A stretch of 64,000 nt of DNA from positions 248,001-312,000 of the forward strand of contig NZ_JACNMS010000002.1 in the NCBI RefSeq assembly GCF_020595125.1. Reading direction: 5' to 3'. The DNA is from Jeotgalibacillus aurantiacus (GTDB lineage Bacteria; Bacillota; Bacilli; Bacillales; Jeotgalibacillaceae). Of this stretch, positions 51,607-60,945 are shown piece by piece; positions within the stretch are counted from its first letter, which is position 1, and every line of letters starts with the position of its first letter. Made by a program: the position numbers and the translations under genes. Below the pieces are notes generated by a model that saw nothing but the letters and a program-made list of their open reading frames with translations, searched no databases and was not told where the DNA came from.

Positions 51607-52731
51607 TTATTCTGCCTGGTAAACCATTTTTCCTTTAATCATTGTAAAAACAGGTTTTGCCATGAAGTGAAGCGGGTGCTGGCTCCACAGGACAAGATCA
51701 GCTTCTTTTCCGATCTCAATACTTCCCACAAGGTGATCAATACCAAGATTTTTCGCAGGGCCAAGCGTCACTGCTTTAAGCGCAGCTTCAATTGGCAAAC
51801 CTTCTCTCACTGCAATGGCAGCACAAACATTTAAATACTGAATCGGTGTATAAGGGTGGTCCGTTGTAATAGAAATATCAATTCCCGCATCAGCAAGGAT
51901 CTGATACGTTTTCCAGGACTTATTTTTCAGCTCAACCTTTGATTTTCTTGTAAAAGTAGGGCCGATACAGACCTGTGCTCCTGATCTCTTAACCTCCTCA
52001 GTAATTAAATGGCCTTCCGTACAATGTTCAATTCTGAGGTCTAAATTGAACTCTTCAGCCAGCCGGATTGCTGAGACAATATCATCTGCACGGTGAGCAT
52101 GGATTCGCACCGGAATTTCGCGTTTTAAAGCTTTTTGCAGGGAAGTCAGCCTGAGATCATTCGTCTGATCAAAATGTTTTGCGTGATGGAACTGTTCTCT
52201 TAACATTCCCATGATCCCCATTCTTGTGATGGAATCATTTGACCCGTTAGAATGCATCCGTTTAGGGTTTTCCCCAAGCGCCATTTTTAATCCTGATGTA
52301 TCGTTTACAATCATGGACTGAACGGTTTTGCCGCTTGTTTTAATAATAGCTGTTATGCCGCCGATCACATTGGCACTTCCCGGCAGTACATTCACCGTTG
52401 TTACGCCATGGGATCTTGCATTGAAAAAACCTTCATCCAGTGGATAAACACCATCAATCGCTCTGATATGAGGAGTCATCGGTTCTATAGATTCATTTGC
52501 GTCATTACCGGCCCAGCCGGTTCCTTCATCATATAATCCAAGATGAGTGTGAACGTCAATCAATCCAGGTGTCAGATGGTATCCCGAACAGTCATAGACG
52601 GTAAAATCATCTTCTTTTTGAATTTCTTCAGCAATCTTCGTAATGATTCCATCTTCAACTAAGACATCTCCATATTGAATCATTGGTGATGTAATAGGGT
52701 AGACTAATGCATCTTTTAACAACAGTTTCAT
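51607..52731 (-). CDS. Amidohydrolase (imidazolonepropionase-like)
   Basis: A 374-residue metal-dependent hydrolase of the amidohydrolase superfamily. The metal ligands are seen in DVHTHLG (His61, His63), VRIHAHRADD (about 213), RIEHCTEGH (about 237) and TTDHPYTP (Asp near 292). A small beta-sandwich is built from N- and C-terminal strands (LVEDGIITKI; GKEADLVLWSQHPL). Such proteins hydrolyse cyclic amides or are related to peptidases such as dipeptidases; the substrate is not evident. GGAGGG precedes the ATG on the minus strand. It stands alone, divergent from the riboflavin operon. Confidence 0.88.
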   Translation of the reverse strand: MKLLLKDALVYPITSPMIQYGDVLVEDGIITKIAEEIQKEDDFTVYDCSGYHLTPGLIDVHTHLGLYDEGTGWAGNDANESIEPMTPHIRAIDGVYPLDEGFFNARSHGVTTVNVLPGSANVIGGITAIIKTSGKTVQSMIVNDTSGLKMALGENPKRMHSNGSNDSITRMGIMGMLREQFHHAKHFDQTNDLRLTSLQKALKREIPVRIHAHRADDIVSAIRLAEEFNLDLRIEHCTEGHLITEEVKRSGAQVCIGPTFTRKSKVELKNKSWKTYQILADAGIDISITTDHPYTPIQYLNVCAAIAVREGLPIEAALKAVTLGPAKNLGIDHLVGSIEIGKEADLVLWSQHPLHFMAKPVFTMIKGKMVYQAE

Positions 52732-52829
52732 TTTTATGCCCTCCGCACGTCTTTTAGAATAGTTTACTTGAAAGACAGAGCCGCGAAAAGTCAGTCATGA
52801 AATAAAATAACTGAAATAAATCTCATTCC

Positions 52830-52859
52830 TTTACAAAATGCTTATGAATCAGACATAAT
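52830..52859 (+). promoter_or_regulatory. Likely promoter of the riboflavin operon
   Basis: TTTACA (52830-52835) and CATAAT (52854-52859) with an 18-base spacer, about 25 bases before the FMN aptamer. Confidence 0.55.
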
Positions 52860-52881
52860 AAAGAAACAGTTCAATATCGAA

Positions 52882-53012
52882 CCTTTCGGGGCAGGGTGAA
52901 ATTCCCTACCGGCGGTGATGGGCGATTATTGTCCTCAGTCCGTGACCCGGTGCTACCGGTGGATTTGGTGAAATTCCAAAGCCGACAGTTAAAGTCTGGA
53001 TGGGAGAAAGGA
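52882..53012 (+). promoter_or_regulatory. FMN riboswitch (RFN element)
   Basis: The conserved RFN blocks occur in order: CTTTCGGGGCAGGGTGAAAT, CCCTACCGGCGGTGATG, CAGTCCGTGACCCG, GGTGGATTTGGTGAAATTCC and AAGCCGACAGT, ending GGATGGGAGAAAGG. FMN binding should promote termination ahead of ribD. The 3' segment GATGGGAG can pair with CTCCCATC in the following terminator, giving the expected antiterminator switch. Confidence 0.97.
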
Positions 53013-53062
53013 ACATGCGTTTTTCAGAACTAAGTATCTGAAACGCTTATTTGAGTATGCTC

Positions 53063-53097
53063 AAGACTCCCATCTTTTTAAAAAGGGGGTCTTTTTT
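53063..53097 (+). terminator. FMN-controlled terminator ahead of ribD
   Basis: AAGACTCCCATCTTTTT pairs with AAAAAGGGGGTCTT with a small bulge, followed by six T residues. Its 5' arm contains CTCCCATC, complementary to the end of the FMN aptamer. Confidence 0.9.
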
Positions 53098-53134
53098 ATT
53101 ATTTTAAAGACCGTTGTTCGGGAGGTGTAAGGGT

Positions 53135-54226
53135 ATGCATGAAAAGTGGATGAAAATGGCGATCAGTATGGCTGAAGCGCTTCAGGGACAGACATCTCCC
53201 AACCCCACAGTAGGCAGTGTTGTTGTTAAGAATGGCAGAGTTATCGGAATGGGGGCTCATTTGAAAGCTGGTGAAGGGCATGCGGAAGTGAACGCGCTCA
53301 GGCAGGCCGGTGATCAGGCGGAAGGAGCGACCATTTACGTCACACTTGAGCCTTGCTCACATTACGGTAAGACACCACCATGCGCAGAGCTGATTATTGA
53401 GAGTAAACTCAGTACGGTCGTCATAGGAAGTAAAGATCCAAATCCGCAGGTAAGTGGAAAAGGGATTAAAAAACTCAGGGATGCCGGAATAGAAGTCATC
53501 ACCGGGATATGTGAGGAAGAAACGGATAAACTGAATGAATTTTTCTTTTTCTCAATGAAAAAGAGAAGACCCTTTGTCACGCTGAAAACTGCCGTCTCAC
53601 TTGATGGCAAAACGGCCACTAAAAAGGGAAACAGCAGGTGGATTACCGGTTCATTGGCCAGAGAGGATGTGCATAAGGACCGTCATTTGCATGATGCAAT
53701 TTTGGTCGGAGTAAATACAGTCAAAAAGGATGACCCGTCACTTACTGTCAGGCTTACCGGTGGAGGTGTATCCCCGGTTAGGGTCGTGCTCGATCATCAC
53801 TTGAGTACGCCGGAACATGCAAAGCTGATTCAGGGAAGCAGTGCAAACACGCTGATCATCTGCAGTTCAGATGCGCCTATTAAGAAGGAAAAACAGTTGA
53901 CAGCTTATCCTCATGTGAGTGTCGTACGTTTACATGAACCCTCGATTTCGATCAGCAGGGTCATGGAGGTGCTCCACGGTATGCAGATTCATTCAGTATA
54001 TGTTGAAGGTGGAGCCAATGTTCACACATCCTTCCTCGAATCCGGTTTTGCTGATCGTGTGATTACGTACATTGCACCTAAAATCATTACAGGTGAAGAA
54101 GCGTTAACAACATTTGCAGGTGTTGGCATTGAACATATGAACCAGGCTTATGAGCTGGAGTTTGAAAATGTGATAAAACTGGGCCCTGACCTTAAAATTA
54201 CAGCAGTATTAAAGGAGACCGAATAA
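53135..54226 (+). CDS. ribD: Bifunctional pyrimidine deaminase/reductase RibD
   Basis: A 363-residue enzyme for two steps of riboflavin synthesis. The N-terminal deaminase has the zinc site His49 (GHAEVNAL), Cys74 (EPCSHYGKTPPC) and Cys83. The C-terminal reductase domain starts near residue 145 (RPFVTLKTAVSLDGKTA) and includes SVYVEGGANVHTSFLE. GGAGG is nine bases before ATG 53135; the open frame extends to 53114. First gene of ribD-ribE-ribBA-ribH, with spacings of one to twelve bases, under FMN riboswitch control. Confidence 0.97.
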   Translation: MHEKWMKMAISMAEALQGQTSPNPTVGSVVVKNGRVIGMGAHLKAGEGHAEVNALRQAGDQAEGATIYVTLEPCSHYGKTPPCAELIIESKLSTVVIGSKDPNPQVSGKGIKKLRDAGIEVITGICEEETDKLNEFFFFSMKKRRPFVTLKTAVSLDGKTATKKGNSRWITGSLAREDVHKDRHLHDAILVGVNTVKKDDPSLTVRLTGGGVSPVRVVLDHHLSTPEHAKLIQGSSANTLIICSSDAPIKKEKQLTAYPHVSVVRLHEPSISISRVMEVLHGMQIHSVYVEGGANVHTSFLESGFADRVITYIAPKIITGEEALTTFAGVGIEHMNQAYELEFENVIKLGPDLKITAVLKETE

Positions 54227-54227
54227 G

Positions 54228-54875
54228 ATGTTTACAGGTCTGATTGAAGAGATTGGAACAATTAAGAACATAAAAAAAGGTGCAAAATCAATGGTTTTAA
54301 CCATTAATTGTTCAAAGATACTTGAGGATGCGAAACTTGGTGACAGCATTTCGATCAATGGCGTCTGCCTGACAGTCACGAGTTTTTCTGATCAGTATTT
54401 TACAGCTGATGTAATGCCTGAGACCATGAAATCGACCACACTCCACCAGTTGAAAACCGGATCAAGAGTAAATCTTGAACGGGCAATGGCAGCGAACGGC
54501 CGGTTCGGCGGTCACTTTGTATCAGGTCATATTGACGGAACCGGGACGATTTCGAGCATAGAAAAAGTTGATAATGCGCTCTATATTTACATTCAGGCAC
54601 CTGAGCATCTGATGAAATACTTTATGATGAAAGGCTCGGTTTCGGTTGACGGAACATCGTTAACGATTTTTGATGTAAAGGAATCAGCGTTCATGATTTC
54701 GCTCATTCCACAAACAGCTGAAGAATCAATCGTTGCGTCAAAAAAGCCTGGTGACCTTGTAAATATTGAATGTGATATGATTGCAAAATATATTCAGAAT
54801 TTAATGAACCCTGCTGAAACGCCGCAGAAAAAAGGAATAGACGAGGCGTTTTTAAGAAATAACGGGTATATGTGA
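54228..54875 (+). CDS. ribE: Riboflavin synthase alpha chain
   Basis: A 215-residue protein with two similar lumazine-binding barrels (about 1-90 and 97-190): MFTGLIEEIGTI ... SINGVCLTV and GGHFVSGHIDGTGTI ... SVDGTSLTI. It dismutates two 6,7-dimethyl-8-ribityllumazine molecules to riboflavin, in complex with the RibH capsid. It starts one base after ribD, with AAAGGAG inside the ribD end. Confidence 0.97.
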   Translation: MFTGLIEEIGTIKNIKKGAKSMVLTINCSKILEDAKLGDSISINGVCLTVTSFSDQYFTADVMPETMKSTTLHQLKTGSRVNLERAMAANGRFGGHFVSGHIDGTGTISSIEKVDNALYIYIQAPEHLMKYFMMKGSVSVDGTSLTIFDVKESAFMISLIPQTAEESIVASKKPGDLVNIECDMIAKYIQNLMNPAETPQKKGIDEAFLRNNGYM

Positions 54876-54887
54876 GGGGGCAGCTAA

Positions 54888-56081
54888 ATGTTTAATACGA
54901 TTGAAGAAGCCATTGAGGACTTGAAAAATGGAAAGCCGGTCATTGTTGTGGATGATGAAGACCGTGAAAACGAAGGAGATTTTATCGGTTTGTCAGAAAT
55001 GGCAACACCTGAAATGATTAACTTTATGATTACGGAAGGCAGAGGTCTGGTATGTGTACCGGTCACAGAAGAGCGAGCAAATGAATTGCAGCTCAAGCCA
55101 ATGACAGATACGAATACAGATGCCCACGGTACTGCATTTACAGTCAGCGTTGATCACAAGGAGACAACAACGGGGATCAGCGCGCCTGAAAGAGCTTTGA
55201 CGGTACGGGAGCTGATTAACCCAGCTGCAAATCCGGCTGATTTTAAGCGTCCGGGTCACATCTTTCCGCTGGTAGCCAAAAAAGGCGGCGTATTAAAACG
55301 CGCCGGACATACAGAGGCTGCTGTTGATCTGGCTGTCCTGTCTGGCGCTAAACCATCCGGCGTTATTTGTGAGATCATTAATGAAGACGGGACAATGGCA
55401 CGCGTTCCGGAGCTGAAAAAAATCGCCGAGAAATTCGATTTAAAAATGATCACGATTGAAGACCTGATTTCATACCGGAGAAATAAAGAACAGCTCGTGA
55501 AAAAAGAAGTTGAAACGTCGATGCCAACAGAATTCGGGGAATTCAAAGCAGTGGCTTACACTGAAATCTTAACCGGACAGGAGCATGTCGCTTTAGTAAA
55601 AGGTGAGATCTCACCTGACAAACCGGTGCTTGTCCGCGTTCATTCCGAATGCCTGACAGGTGACGTTTTCGGATCAAACCGCTGTGACTGCGGTCCCCAG
55701 CTGTATGCTGCTCTATCTCAGATAGAACGCGAAGGTAACGGGATTTTACTGTATATGAGACAGGAAGGCCGTGGAATTGGTCTAGTCAACAAACTGAAAG
55801 CATATAAGCTTCAGGAAGAAGGGCTGGATACGGTAGAAGCCAACCATCGTCTCGGATTCGCAGCTGACCTGCGTGATTATGGAATCGGGGCACAAATTCT
55901 AAAGGATTTAGGTGTGACAAAAATGCGGCTCTTAACGAATAATCCGCGTAAAATCGCCGGTGTTAAAGGTTACGGCCTTGAAGTGACGGAGAGAGTTGCC
56001 ATTCAGATGCCGACAAAAGAGCAAAACGCTAAATATCTTGAAACGAAAAAAACAAAGCTCGGACATATGCTTAACTTATAG
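54888..56081 (+). CDS. ribBA: Bifunctional DHBP synthase / GTP cyclohydrolase II
   Basis: A 397-residue fusion. Residues 1-200 are 3,4-dihydroxy-2-butanone-4-phosphate synthase ([35 protein letters not shown]). Residues of about 205-397 are GTP cyclohydrolase II with the zinc cysteines in [19 protein letters not shown] (about 255, 266, 268) and RQEGRGIGL. It provides both precursors of riboflavin, the pyrimidine and the four-carbon unit. GAGGGGG precedes ATG 54888. Standard length for the fused Bacillus RibA form. Confidence 0.97.
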   Translation: MFNTIEEAIEDLKNGKPVIVVDDEDRENEGDFIGLSEMATPEMINFMITEGRGLVCVPVTEERANELQLKPMTDTNTDAHGTAFTVSVDHKETTTGISAPERALTVRELINPAANPADFKRPGHIFPLVAKKGGVLKRAGHTEAAVDLAVLSGAKPSGVICEIINEDGTMARVPELKKIAEKFDLKMITIEDLISYRRNKEQLVKKEVETSMPTEFGEFKAVAYTEILTGQEHVALVKGEISPDKPVLVRVHSECLTGDVFGSNRCDCGPQLYAALSQIEREGNGILLYMRQEGRGIGLVNKLKAYKLQEEGLDTVEANHRLGFAADLRDYGIGAQILKDLGVTKMRLLTNNPRKIAGVKGYGLEVTERVAIQMPTKEQNAKYLETKKTKLGHMLNL

Positions 56082-56093
56082 GAGGAATACAGG

Positions 56094-56564
56094 ATGAAAA
56101 AAGTTTTTGAAGGACATTTATCAGGATCAGGATTAAAGGTTGCGATCGTTGTCAGCCGATTTAATGAATTTATCACAGGGAAATTACTTAGCGGCGCAGA
56201 GGATGCACTGAAACGACACGGTGTAGAAGAAGCGGATGTTTCTGTAGCATGGGTACCTGGTGTTTTTGAAATCCCTGTCGTAGCCCAGCGCCTTGCCCGT
56301 TCAGGTAAATACGATGCTGTCATCACACTTGGAACAGTGATCAGAGGTGCAACGCCTCACTTTGAATATGTGAGTAATGAAGTGTCAAAAGGCGTTGCCA
56401 AAATTGCGCTTGATGAAAGCATGCCTGTTATTTTCGGTGTATTAACAACAGATACCATTGAGCAGGCAATTGAACGTGCAGGTACAAAAGCAGGAAATAA
56501 AGGCTGGGAAGCAGCAACGGCTGCGATTGAAATGGCAAGTCTGTTTAAGAGAATGGATGTATAA
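56094..56564 (+). CDS. ribH: 6,7-dimethyl-8-ribityllumazine synthase
   Basis: A 156-residue lumazine synthase forming 60-subunit capsids. Motifs are [10 protein letters not shown] (about 20-29), WVPGVFEIP (about 53-61), [14 protein letters not shown] with the catalytic His (about 81-94) and [27 protein letters not shown] precedes ATG 56094. Last gene of the rib operon; a strong terminator follows. Confidence 0.97.
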   Translation: MKKVFEGHLSGSGLKVAIVVSRFNEFITGKLLSGAEDALKRHGVEEADVSVAWVPGVFEIPVVAQRLARSGKYDAVITLGTVIRGATPHFEYVSNEVSKGVAKIALDESMPVIFGVLTTDTIEQAIERAGTKAGNKGWEAATAAIEMASLFKRMDV

Positions 56565-56591
56565 CGGAAAAAATAATTAATATGAAGATTA

Positions 56592-56637
56592 GCGCAGGTA
56601 TCATCCTTTTGCTTAAGGATGATACTCGCGTTTTTTT
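56592..56637 (+). terminator. Terminator of the rib operon
   Basis: GCG and GTATCATCCTT pair with AAGGATGATAC and CGC around a TTTGCTT loop, followed by seven T residues. Confidence 0.95.
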
Positions 56638-56658
56638 GCGTTAAATACATTAAAATTA

Positions 56659-56687
56659 ATGACAAGACCTTTAGTTTTTCGTATACT
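56659..56687 (+). promoter_or_regulatory. Promoter of the NCS2 permease gene
   Basis: ATGACA (56659-56664), a 17-base spacer and TATACT (56682-56687). The predicted start near 56694 leaves a leader of about 65 bases. Confidence 0.65.
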
Positions 56688-56693
56688 TAACAC

Positions 56694-56758
56694 TTGTGGC
56701 TCGCCGGTTTCCGGTATGAGCGGGTAGGGAGAGGGCGCTTGCAAAGGCAGGCTTTTAT
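56694..56758 (+). promoter_or_regulatory. GC-rich structured leader of the purine permease
   Basis: The leader contains GCTCGCCGG...CCGGTATGAGC, able to form a hairpin right at the 5' end, then a purine-rich GGGTAGGGAGAGGG and GCTTGCAAAGGCAGGC. It is strikingly G-rich next to the AT-rich surroundings. The three-way junction consensus of guanine/adenine riboswitches is not present. Function is unknown; it may control translation, as the only candidate ribosome-binding site (AAAGGCAGG) is within it. Confidence 0.4.
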
Positions 56759-58051
56759 ATGAAAAGTACAGGAGGAATTTTTAAGTTAGACCAGCATGAT
56801 ACGACTGTGAAAAAGGAGGTATCTGCTGGCGTTGTCGGCTTCTTTACAATCGTTTATATTGTAGCCGTTAACGCACTCATTTTATCCGAATCAGGAATGC
56901 CATTTGAAGGTGCCGTGATTGCAACGATTGCAGTAAGTGCGCTCGGTTGTATTTTAATGGCCTTTATCGGAAATGCGCCGATTATTCTTGTTCCGGGAAT
57001 GGGAATCAACGCGATGTTCACATATACCCTTGTGAACGCCATGGGCTTTACCTGGCAGGAAGCATTAGCCATTGTAACGGTATCCGGACTGCTGTTCATC
57101 ATTGTGGCCTTCACAAAGCTGTCTGATGTATTAAACACGGCTATTCCACAGATTCTGAAGGATGCGATTACAGTAGGACTCGGCTTTTTCCTGTTAATGA
57201 TTGGTCTTGAGAAAGGATCACTCATTACACAGGGAAATAATGCACTATTAGCCATCGGACATTTCAATGAACCGGAAGCGCTGGCAACGATTATAACATT
57301 ACTGGTGGCTTTGATCCTGTTCGTTAAGAACGTACCCGGTCACTTTTTATGGACCATTTTAACGGGAACTATTCTTTCTTTTGTCTTTTCCATCGTTCCC
57401 GAAAATGCTTCCAATCAAGCCTTGACAGCGGATTCCATTGTATGGTTCCAAATGTCATTTGACAGCTGGCTTGAGATTCCGTTTTGGATTGGCGTTTTCT
57501 CGTTAACGATGGTATTGGTTTTTGAAAACATCGGTCTGGTTCACGGACACGTATCGTTTATCAAAAAACCTGAAAAATATGAGGGTGCACTGAGGGCAAA
57601 TGCCATTTCAGCATTCAGCTCCGGTCTGATCGGATCCAGCCCGACGGTTTCAACGGTTGAGTCCACGGCTGCTATGGCTGCCGGTGGAAGAACTGGGCTG
57701 ACATCGCTGACAACCGGCGTTCTGTTTATCGTATCTGCAGCATTTATTCCGTATATGGGATATATACCAGACCATGCGATCGCACCGATTTTAATTATTA
57801 TCGGAATCCTGATGATCCAGCAGATGCGTCATATGAAATTGGATGATTTTACTGAATCTGTACCTGCTATTTTACTGATCGTGATGATTCCGTTTACGTA
57901 TAGCATTGCAGATGGGATTGCAATTGGTTTTATTATGTATCCGTTCTTAAAATTCATGACGGGCAAATGGAGAGAAGTCAGCATGCCGCTGCTTATTATC
58001 TCGATCCTGTTCTTATTATATTTTGTTGTTCATTTTATTCCTTTTCTTTAA
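56759..58051 (+). CDS. NCS2-family purine permease (AzgA/PbuG-like)
   Basis: A 430-residue transporter with about twelve membrane helices. The AzgA-type start FKLDQHDTTVKKEVSAGVVGFFTIVYIVAVN is followed by PIILVPGMGINAMFTYT (conserved half-helix motif) and later SGLIGSSPTVSTVESTAAMAAGGRTGLTSL, where the glutamate binds the base. Such permeases import hypoxanthine, guanine or adenine with protons. ATG 56759 is the only start near the beginning; the AGGAGG inside codons 5-7 has no start codon after it. It follows the rib operon but has its own promoter. Confidence 0.88.
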   Translation: MKSTGGIFKLDQHDTTVKKEVSAGVVGFFTIVYIVAVNALILSESGMPFEGAVIATIAVSALGCILMAFIGNAPIILVPGMGINAMFTYTLVNAMGFTWQEALAIVTVSGLLFIIVAFTKLSDVLNTAIPQILKDAITVGLGFFLLMIGLEKGSLITQGNNALLAIGHFNEPEALATIITLLVALILFVKNVPGHFLWTILTGTILSFVFSIVPENASNQALTADSIVWFQMSFDSWLEIPFWIGVFSLTMVLVFENIGLVHGHVSFIKKPEKYEGALRANAISAFSSGLIGSSPTVSTVESTAAMAAGGRTGLTSLTTGVLFIVSAAFIPYMGYIPDHAIAPILIIIGILMIQQMRHMKLDDFTESVPAILLIVMIPFTYSIADGIAIGFIMYPFLKFMTGKWREVSMPLLIISILFLLYFVVHFIPFL

Positions 58052-58057
58052 TGAATC

Positions 58058-58106
58058 GCCTGATCAAAGGATTGGCTCGTGCCAGGTCTTTGATCAGGCT
58101 TTTTTT
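58058..58106 (+). terminator. Terminator after the NCS2 permease
   Basis: GCCTGATCAAAG and CTTTGATCAGGC form a perfect 12-bp stem, followed by seven T residues. Confidence 0.95.
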
Positions 58107-58225
58107 ATTTCAGAAAAACCAAATATGCTTTTTATCACACTTTTACAGCCGAAAAACATATACTTTAGACTCAAATCTTGGTATTATAAGGAATATAATA
58201 ACTTAAAAGTATTGAGGGTGAGCGG

Positions 58226-59488
58226 ATGGAAGTTTTCGTAGCCAGACAGCCGATTTTCACTGACACCGAGGAAGTATACGGATATGAGCTTCTGTATCGT
58301 AACAGCAAGAGCGGGATGTATCCGAATATTAATGGGGATCAGGCGACTGCTGAAGTGATCATTAACAGTTTAATGAATATCGGCATGGATTCTTTAACAG
58401 GAGGAAAACCGTGCTTTATTAATTTTACAGAAAATCTTTTAATGCAAAAACTTCCGGAGTATTTTCATCCGAGAGACGTTATTGTAGAAGTTCTTGAAAC
58501 CGTAACACCGAGTAAAGAAATAACTAAAATTTGCAGAGCATTGAAGTTGCAGGGATATAAAATCGCCCTTGATGATTTTGTGCTGGATCATAATAATGTT
58601 CACGCAAAAGAGCTTCTTTATTTGTGTGACTTTATTAAGGTTGACTTTTTATCTACAACACGTGCTGAACGCTATCGTATAGAAGTGATGGCAGAACATC
58701 TGCACAAGCAGCTGCTGGCTGAAAAAATCGAGACACGCGAAGAGTACGAAGAGGCCCGGAAAGCCGGGTATACTCTGTTTCAGGGATATTTCTTCAGTCG
58801 TCCCGTGACGCTGTCTTCCTACGATGTACCGCCGTCTCTTTTATCTTATTACAGTCTTCTTAAGGACCTTGCGCATACTGAACCGAATATCGAAAAGATT
58901 TCCCAGATTATTGAACAGGACCTTTCATTATCTTATAAGCTTTTAAAGTTGATCAATTCACCTGCTTTCAGACCCGCTAACAAAATCTATTCTGTCAGAC
59001 AGGCCATCGTGCTGCTGGGTTTACTTGAAATTCAGCGGTGGATCTATGTGCTTGCACTTCGTGAACAGGTTGGCGAGAGCAACCCGCTGTCTAATGAAAC
59101 CGTTAAACTTTCATTAACAAGGGCTAAACTGTGTGAATTGATAGGTAGCAGAATACATGGCTCACACCGGTCATCGGCCTTTTTCTTAACAGGATTGTTT
59201 TCATTGATGGATTCCATTTTAAATCTTCCTATGAACAAAATCCTGAAAGACCTGCCGCTCCTCGATGAGATTGTTGAGGCACTGAACGGAATGGAAAATG
59301 AATTTAACAGTACCTTGAATCTTGTTAAAGCTTTAGAACGTGGTAAATGGAATGAAGCTCTTTTTTACAGCAACAAACTTCATCTTGAAGAGAGTGTTAT
59401 CGGTTTATTTTATGAAGAAGCCTGTGCCTGGACAAATCAGCTGATGAGTGAAAGTCTGCTGTATCAGGAAGAATATCAAAGCGATTAA
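58226..59488 (+). CDS. yuxH: EAL-HDOD signalling protein (YuxH type)
   Basis: A 420-residue protein: EAL domain (about 1-200) and HDOD domain (about 205-400). EAL metal ligands are largely kept: YGYELLYR, INFTENLL, EVLETV, ALDDF, IKVDFL, AEKIETREE and LFQGYFFSRP. Loop 6, normally DDFGTGYSSL, reads DDFVLDHNN, which usually weakens or abolishes c-di-GMP hydrolysis, so a binding role is possible. The HDOD half has the typical LKLINSPAF and LLGLLEIQRW. GAGGGTG precedes ATG 58226. Its stop overlaps the convergent neighbour by four bases. Confidence 0.88.
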   Translation: MEVFVARQPIFTDTEEVYGYELLYRNSKSGMYPNINGDQATAEVIINSLMNIGMDSLTGGKPCFINFTENLLMQKLPEYFHPRDVIVEVLETVTPSKEITKICRALKLQGYKIALDDFVLDHNNVHAKELLYLCDFIKVDFLSTTRAERYRIEVMAEHLHKQLLAEKIETREEYEEARKAGYTLFQGYFFSRPVTLSSYDVPPSLLSYYSLLKDLAHTEPNIEKISQIIEQDLSLSYKLLKLINSPAFRPANKIYSVRQAIVLLGLLEIQRWIYVLALREQVGESNPLSNETVKLSLTRAKLCELIGSRIHGSHRSSAFFLTGLFSLMDSILNLPMNKILKDLPLLDEIVEALNGMENEFNSTLNLVKALERGKWNEALFYSNKLHLEESVIGLFYEEACAWTNQLMSESLLYQEEYQSD

Positions 59489-59772
59489 TCGTCTTCAGCC
59501 AGCTCCGGAATAAATTTTTTCTGGATTTTGATGTAGCGTTTTAATTCAGCTCCAAGTTTCCCTCTGATTCCTTTGAAGGGTGTCGCATTGGCAATATCTG
59601 AAGGTCGAGGGAAAATGCCGATTGCGTTCATTTCAACCAGAACAGGTCCGTCAAAATGAATCTTTTTTGATGGATCTGTTATTTTCACTTGTACAGTTAT
59701 GACATATCCATCTTCTTCAATTTTCACCACTTTACATACATGAAAGCGAAACCTCGCGTGCTCCTGATCCAT
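59485..59772 (-). CDS. Small basic hypothetical protein
   Basis: A 95-residue protein starting MDQEHARFRFHVCKVVKIEEDGYVITVQVK, predominantly beta strands, then a basic helical C-terminus (LGAELKRYIKIQKKFIPELAEDD). It looks like a small beta-barrel, but I do not recognise the family. GGAGGAG is seven bases before the ATG at 59772 on the minus strand; the frame is open to 59871 without a better site. Tail-to-tail overlap of four bases with yuxH. Confidence 0.7.
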   Translation of the reverse strand: MDQEHARFRFHVCKVVKIEEDGYVITVQVKITDPSKKIHFDGPVLVEMNAIGIFPRPSDIANATPFKGIRGKLGAELKRYIKIQKKFIPELAEDD

Positions 59773-59897
59773 TTTGATTCTCCTCCATAACAAAATTCCA
59801 TTGATCTGATGGTAGAAACCCACTAATAGAAGATTGCGGCTTCCATTAAAATATGGCATTGTTAATAGCATAACGAAAGTAATAAAGGAGTATCAAT

Positions 59898-60896
59898 ATG
59901 CTGATAAAACTTGTGAAATCCCATGGATCATTAAATGATTTTATTATCATAGACGAAACAACATTATCATTCCCGTTAACTGACGATCTCAGAGAATCAT
60001 GGGCCGTTACATTATGTGAGAGAAAGCATTCAATTGGCGCAGATGGCATTCTTTATATGTCTGATAGTCAACAGGCACACACGAAAATGAGAGTATTTAA
60101 TAGCGATGGATCTGAAGCATCTATGTGTGGAAACGGCTTAAGATGTGCTGCGCGGTATATTGCGGAGAGAGACGGTATTGAATCATTTGATGTGGAAACG
60201 ATGAAAGCGACACTGCATGTACAAAAAGAAAAACCTCTTTCGCACGATGTTCCTACTTATTCAGTTGAGATTTCACCAGTCCTGTTCAACCTGGAATCAT
60301 TACCTCTTGAGCTCAATCAAGACAGCCTTATCAATGAGAAGGTCCCGGAATGGGGAACTGAACTGACTTTCACTGCCGTTGCAGTCCCTAATCCTCATTT
60401 GATTACCGTTACTGATACTGAAACGATCAATGGCGATTTACAGGAAAAGCTCGCTTCTACATTTAATCAGGATAACCCATGGTTTACTGACGGCGTAAAT
60501 GTAAGCTTTGTTGTGAAAATGGATGATGGAGAATTTTTCGTTCGGACCTATGAGCGTGGAGTAGGATTTACAAATGCCTGCGGAACAGCTATGTCATCCT
60601 CAAGTCTCGTACAGGTTCTGCTTAATGAATGTCAAGCTGGTGAGCCTGTGACCATTTATAACGACGGCGGTCAGGTACGCTGTATTGTGAACAAAAAGGA
60701 AGAGCAGTATACCCATATTAACCTGATTGGGAATGCCACGTTCAGTCACATCGCAGAAGTGGAACTACAGGAAAATGGCGGAGTGAAGGTAATCGGTATT
60801 ACTGAAACGGATGAAAACGGAAGATATGCCGAGATGGCTGAAGCATCACGCTCGTCTGTATTAAAGAAACTGCCGGAATTAAAATTAAAAATGTAA
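59898..60896 (+). CDS. dapF: Diaminopimelate epimerase (long form)
   Basis: A 332-residue cofactor-independent epimerase converting LL- to meso-diaminopimelate for lysine and peptidoglycan. Both catalytic cysteines are present: MCGNGLRCAARY (about 76) and NACGTAMSSSS (about 227), with SHGSLNDFIIID at the start. It is longer than the usual 275 residues because of extra C-terminal sequence (about residues 280-332), as in other Firmicutes long forms. AAAGGAG precedes ATG 59898. Confidence 0.93.
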   Translation: MLIKLVKSHGSLNDFIIIDETTLSFPLTDDLRESWAVTLCERKHSIGADGILYMSDSQQAHTKMRVFNSDGSEASMCGNGLRCAARYIAERDGIESFDVETMKATLHVQKEKPLSHDVPTYSVEISPVLFNLESLPLELNQDSLINEKVPEWGTELTFTAVAVPNPHLITVTDTETINGDLQEKLASTFNQDNPWFTDGVNVSFVVKMDDGEFFVRTYERGVGFTNACGTAMSSSSLVQVLLNECQAGEPVTIYNDGGQVRCIVNKKEEQYTHINLIGNATFSHIAEVELQENGGVKVIGITETDENGRYAEMAEASRSSVLKKLPELKLKM

Positions 60897-60945
60897 GAAG
60901 GGCTTAAATCGCTTTGTATGTGATCAAAAAAGAAGAGGAGGAATA

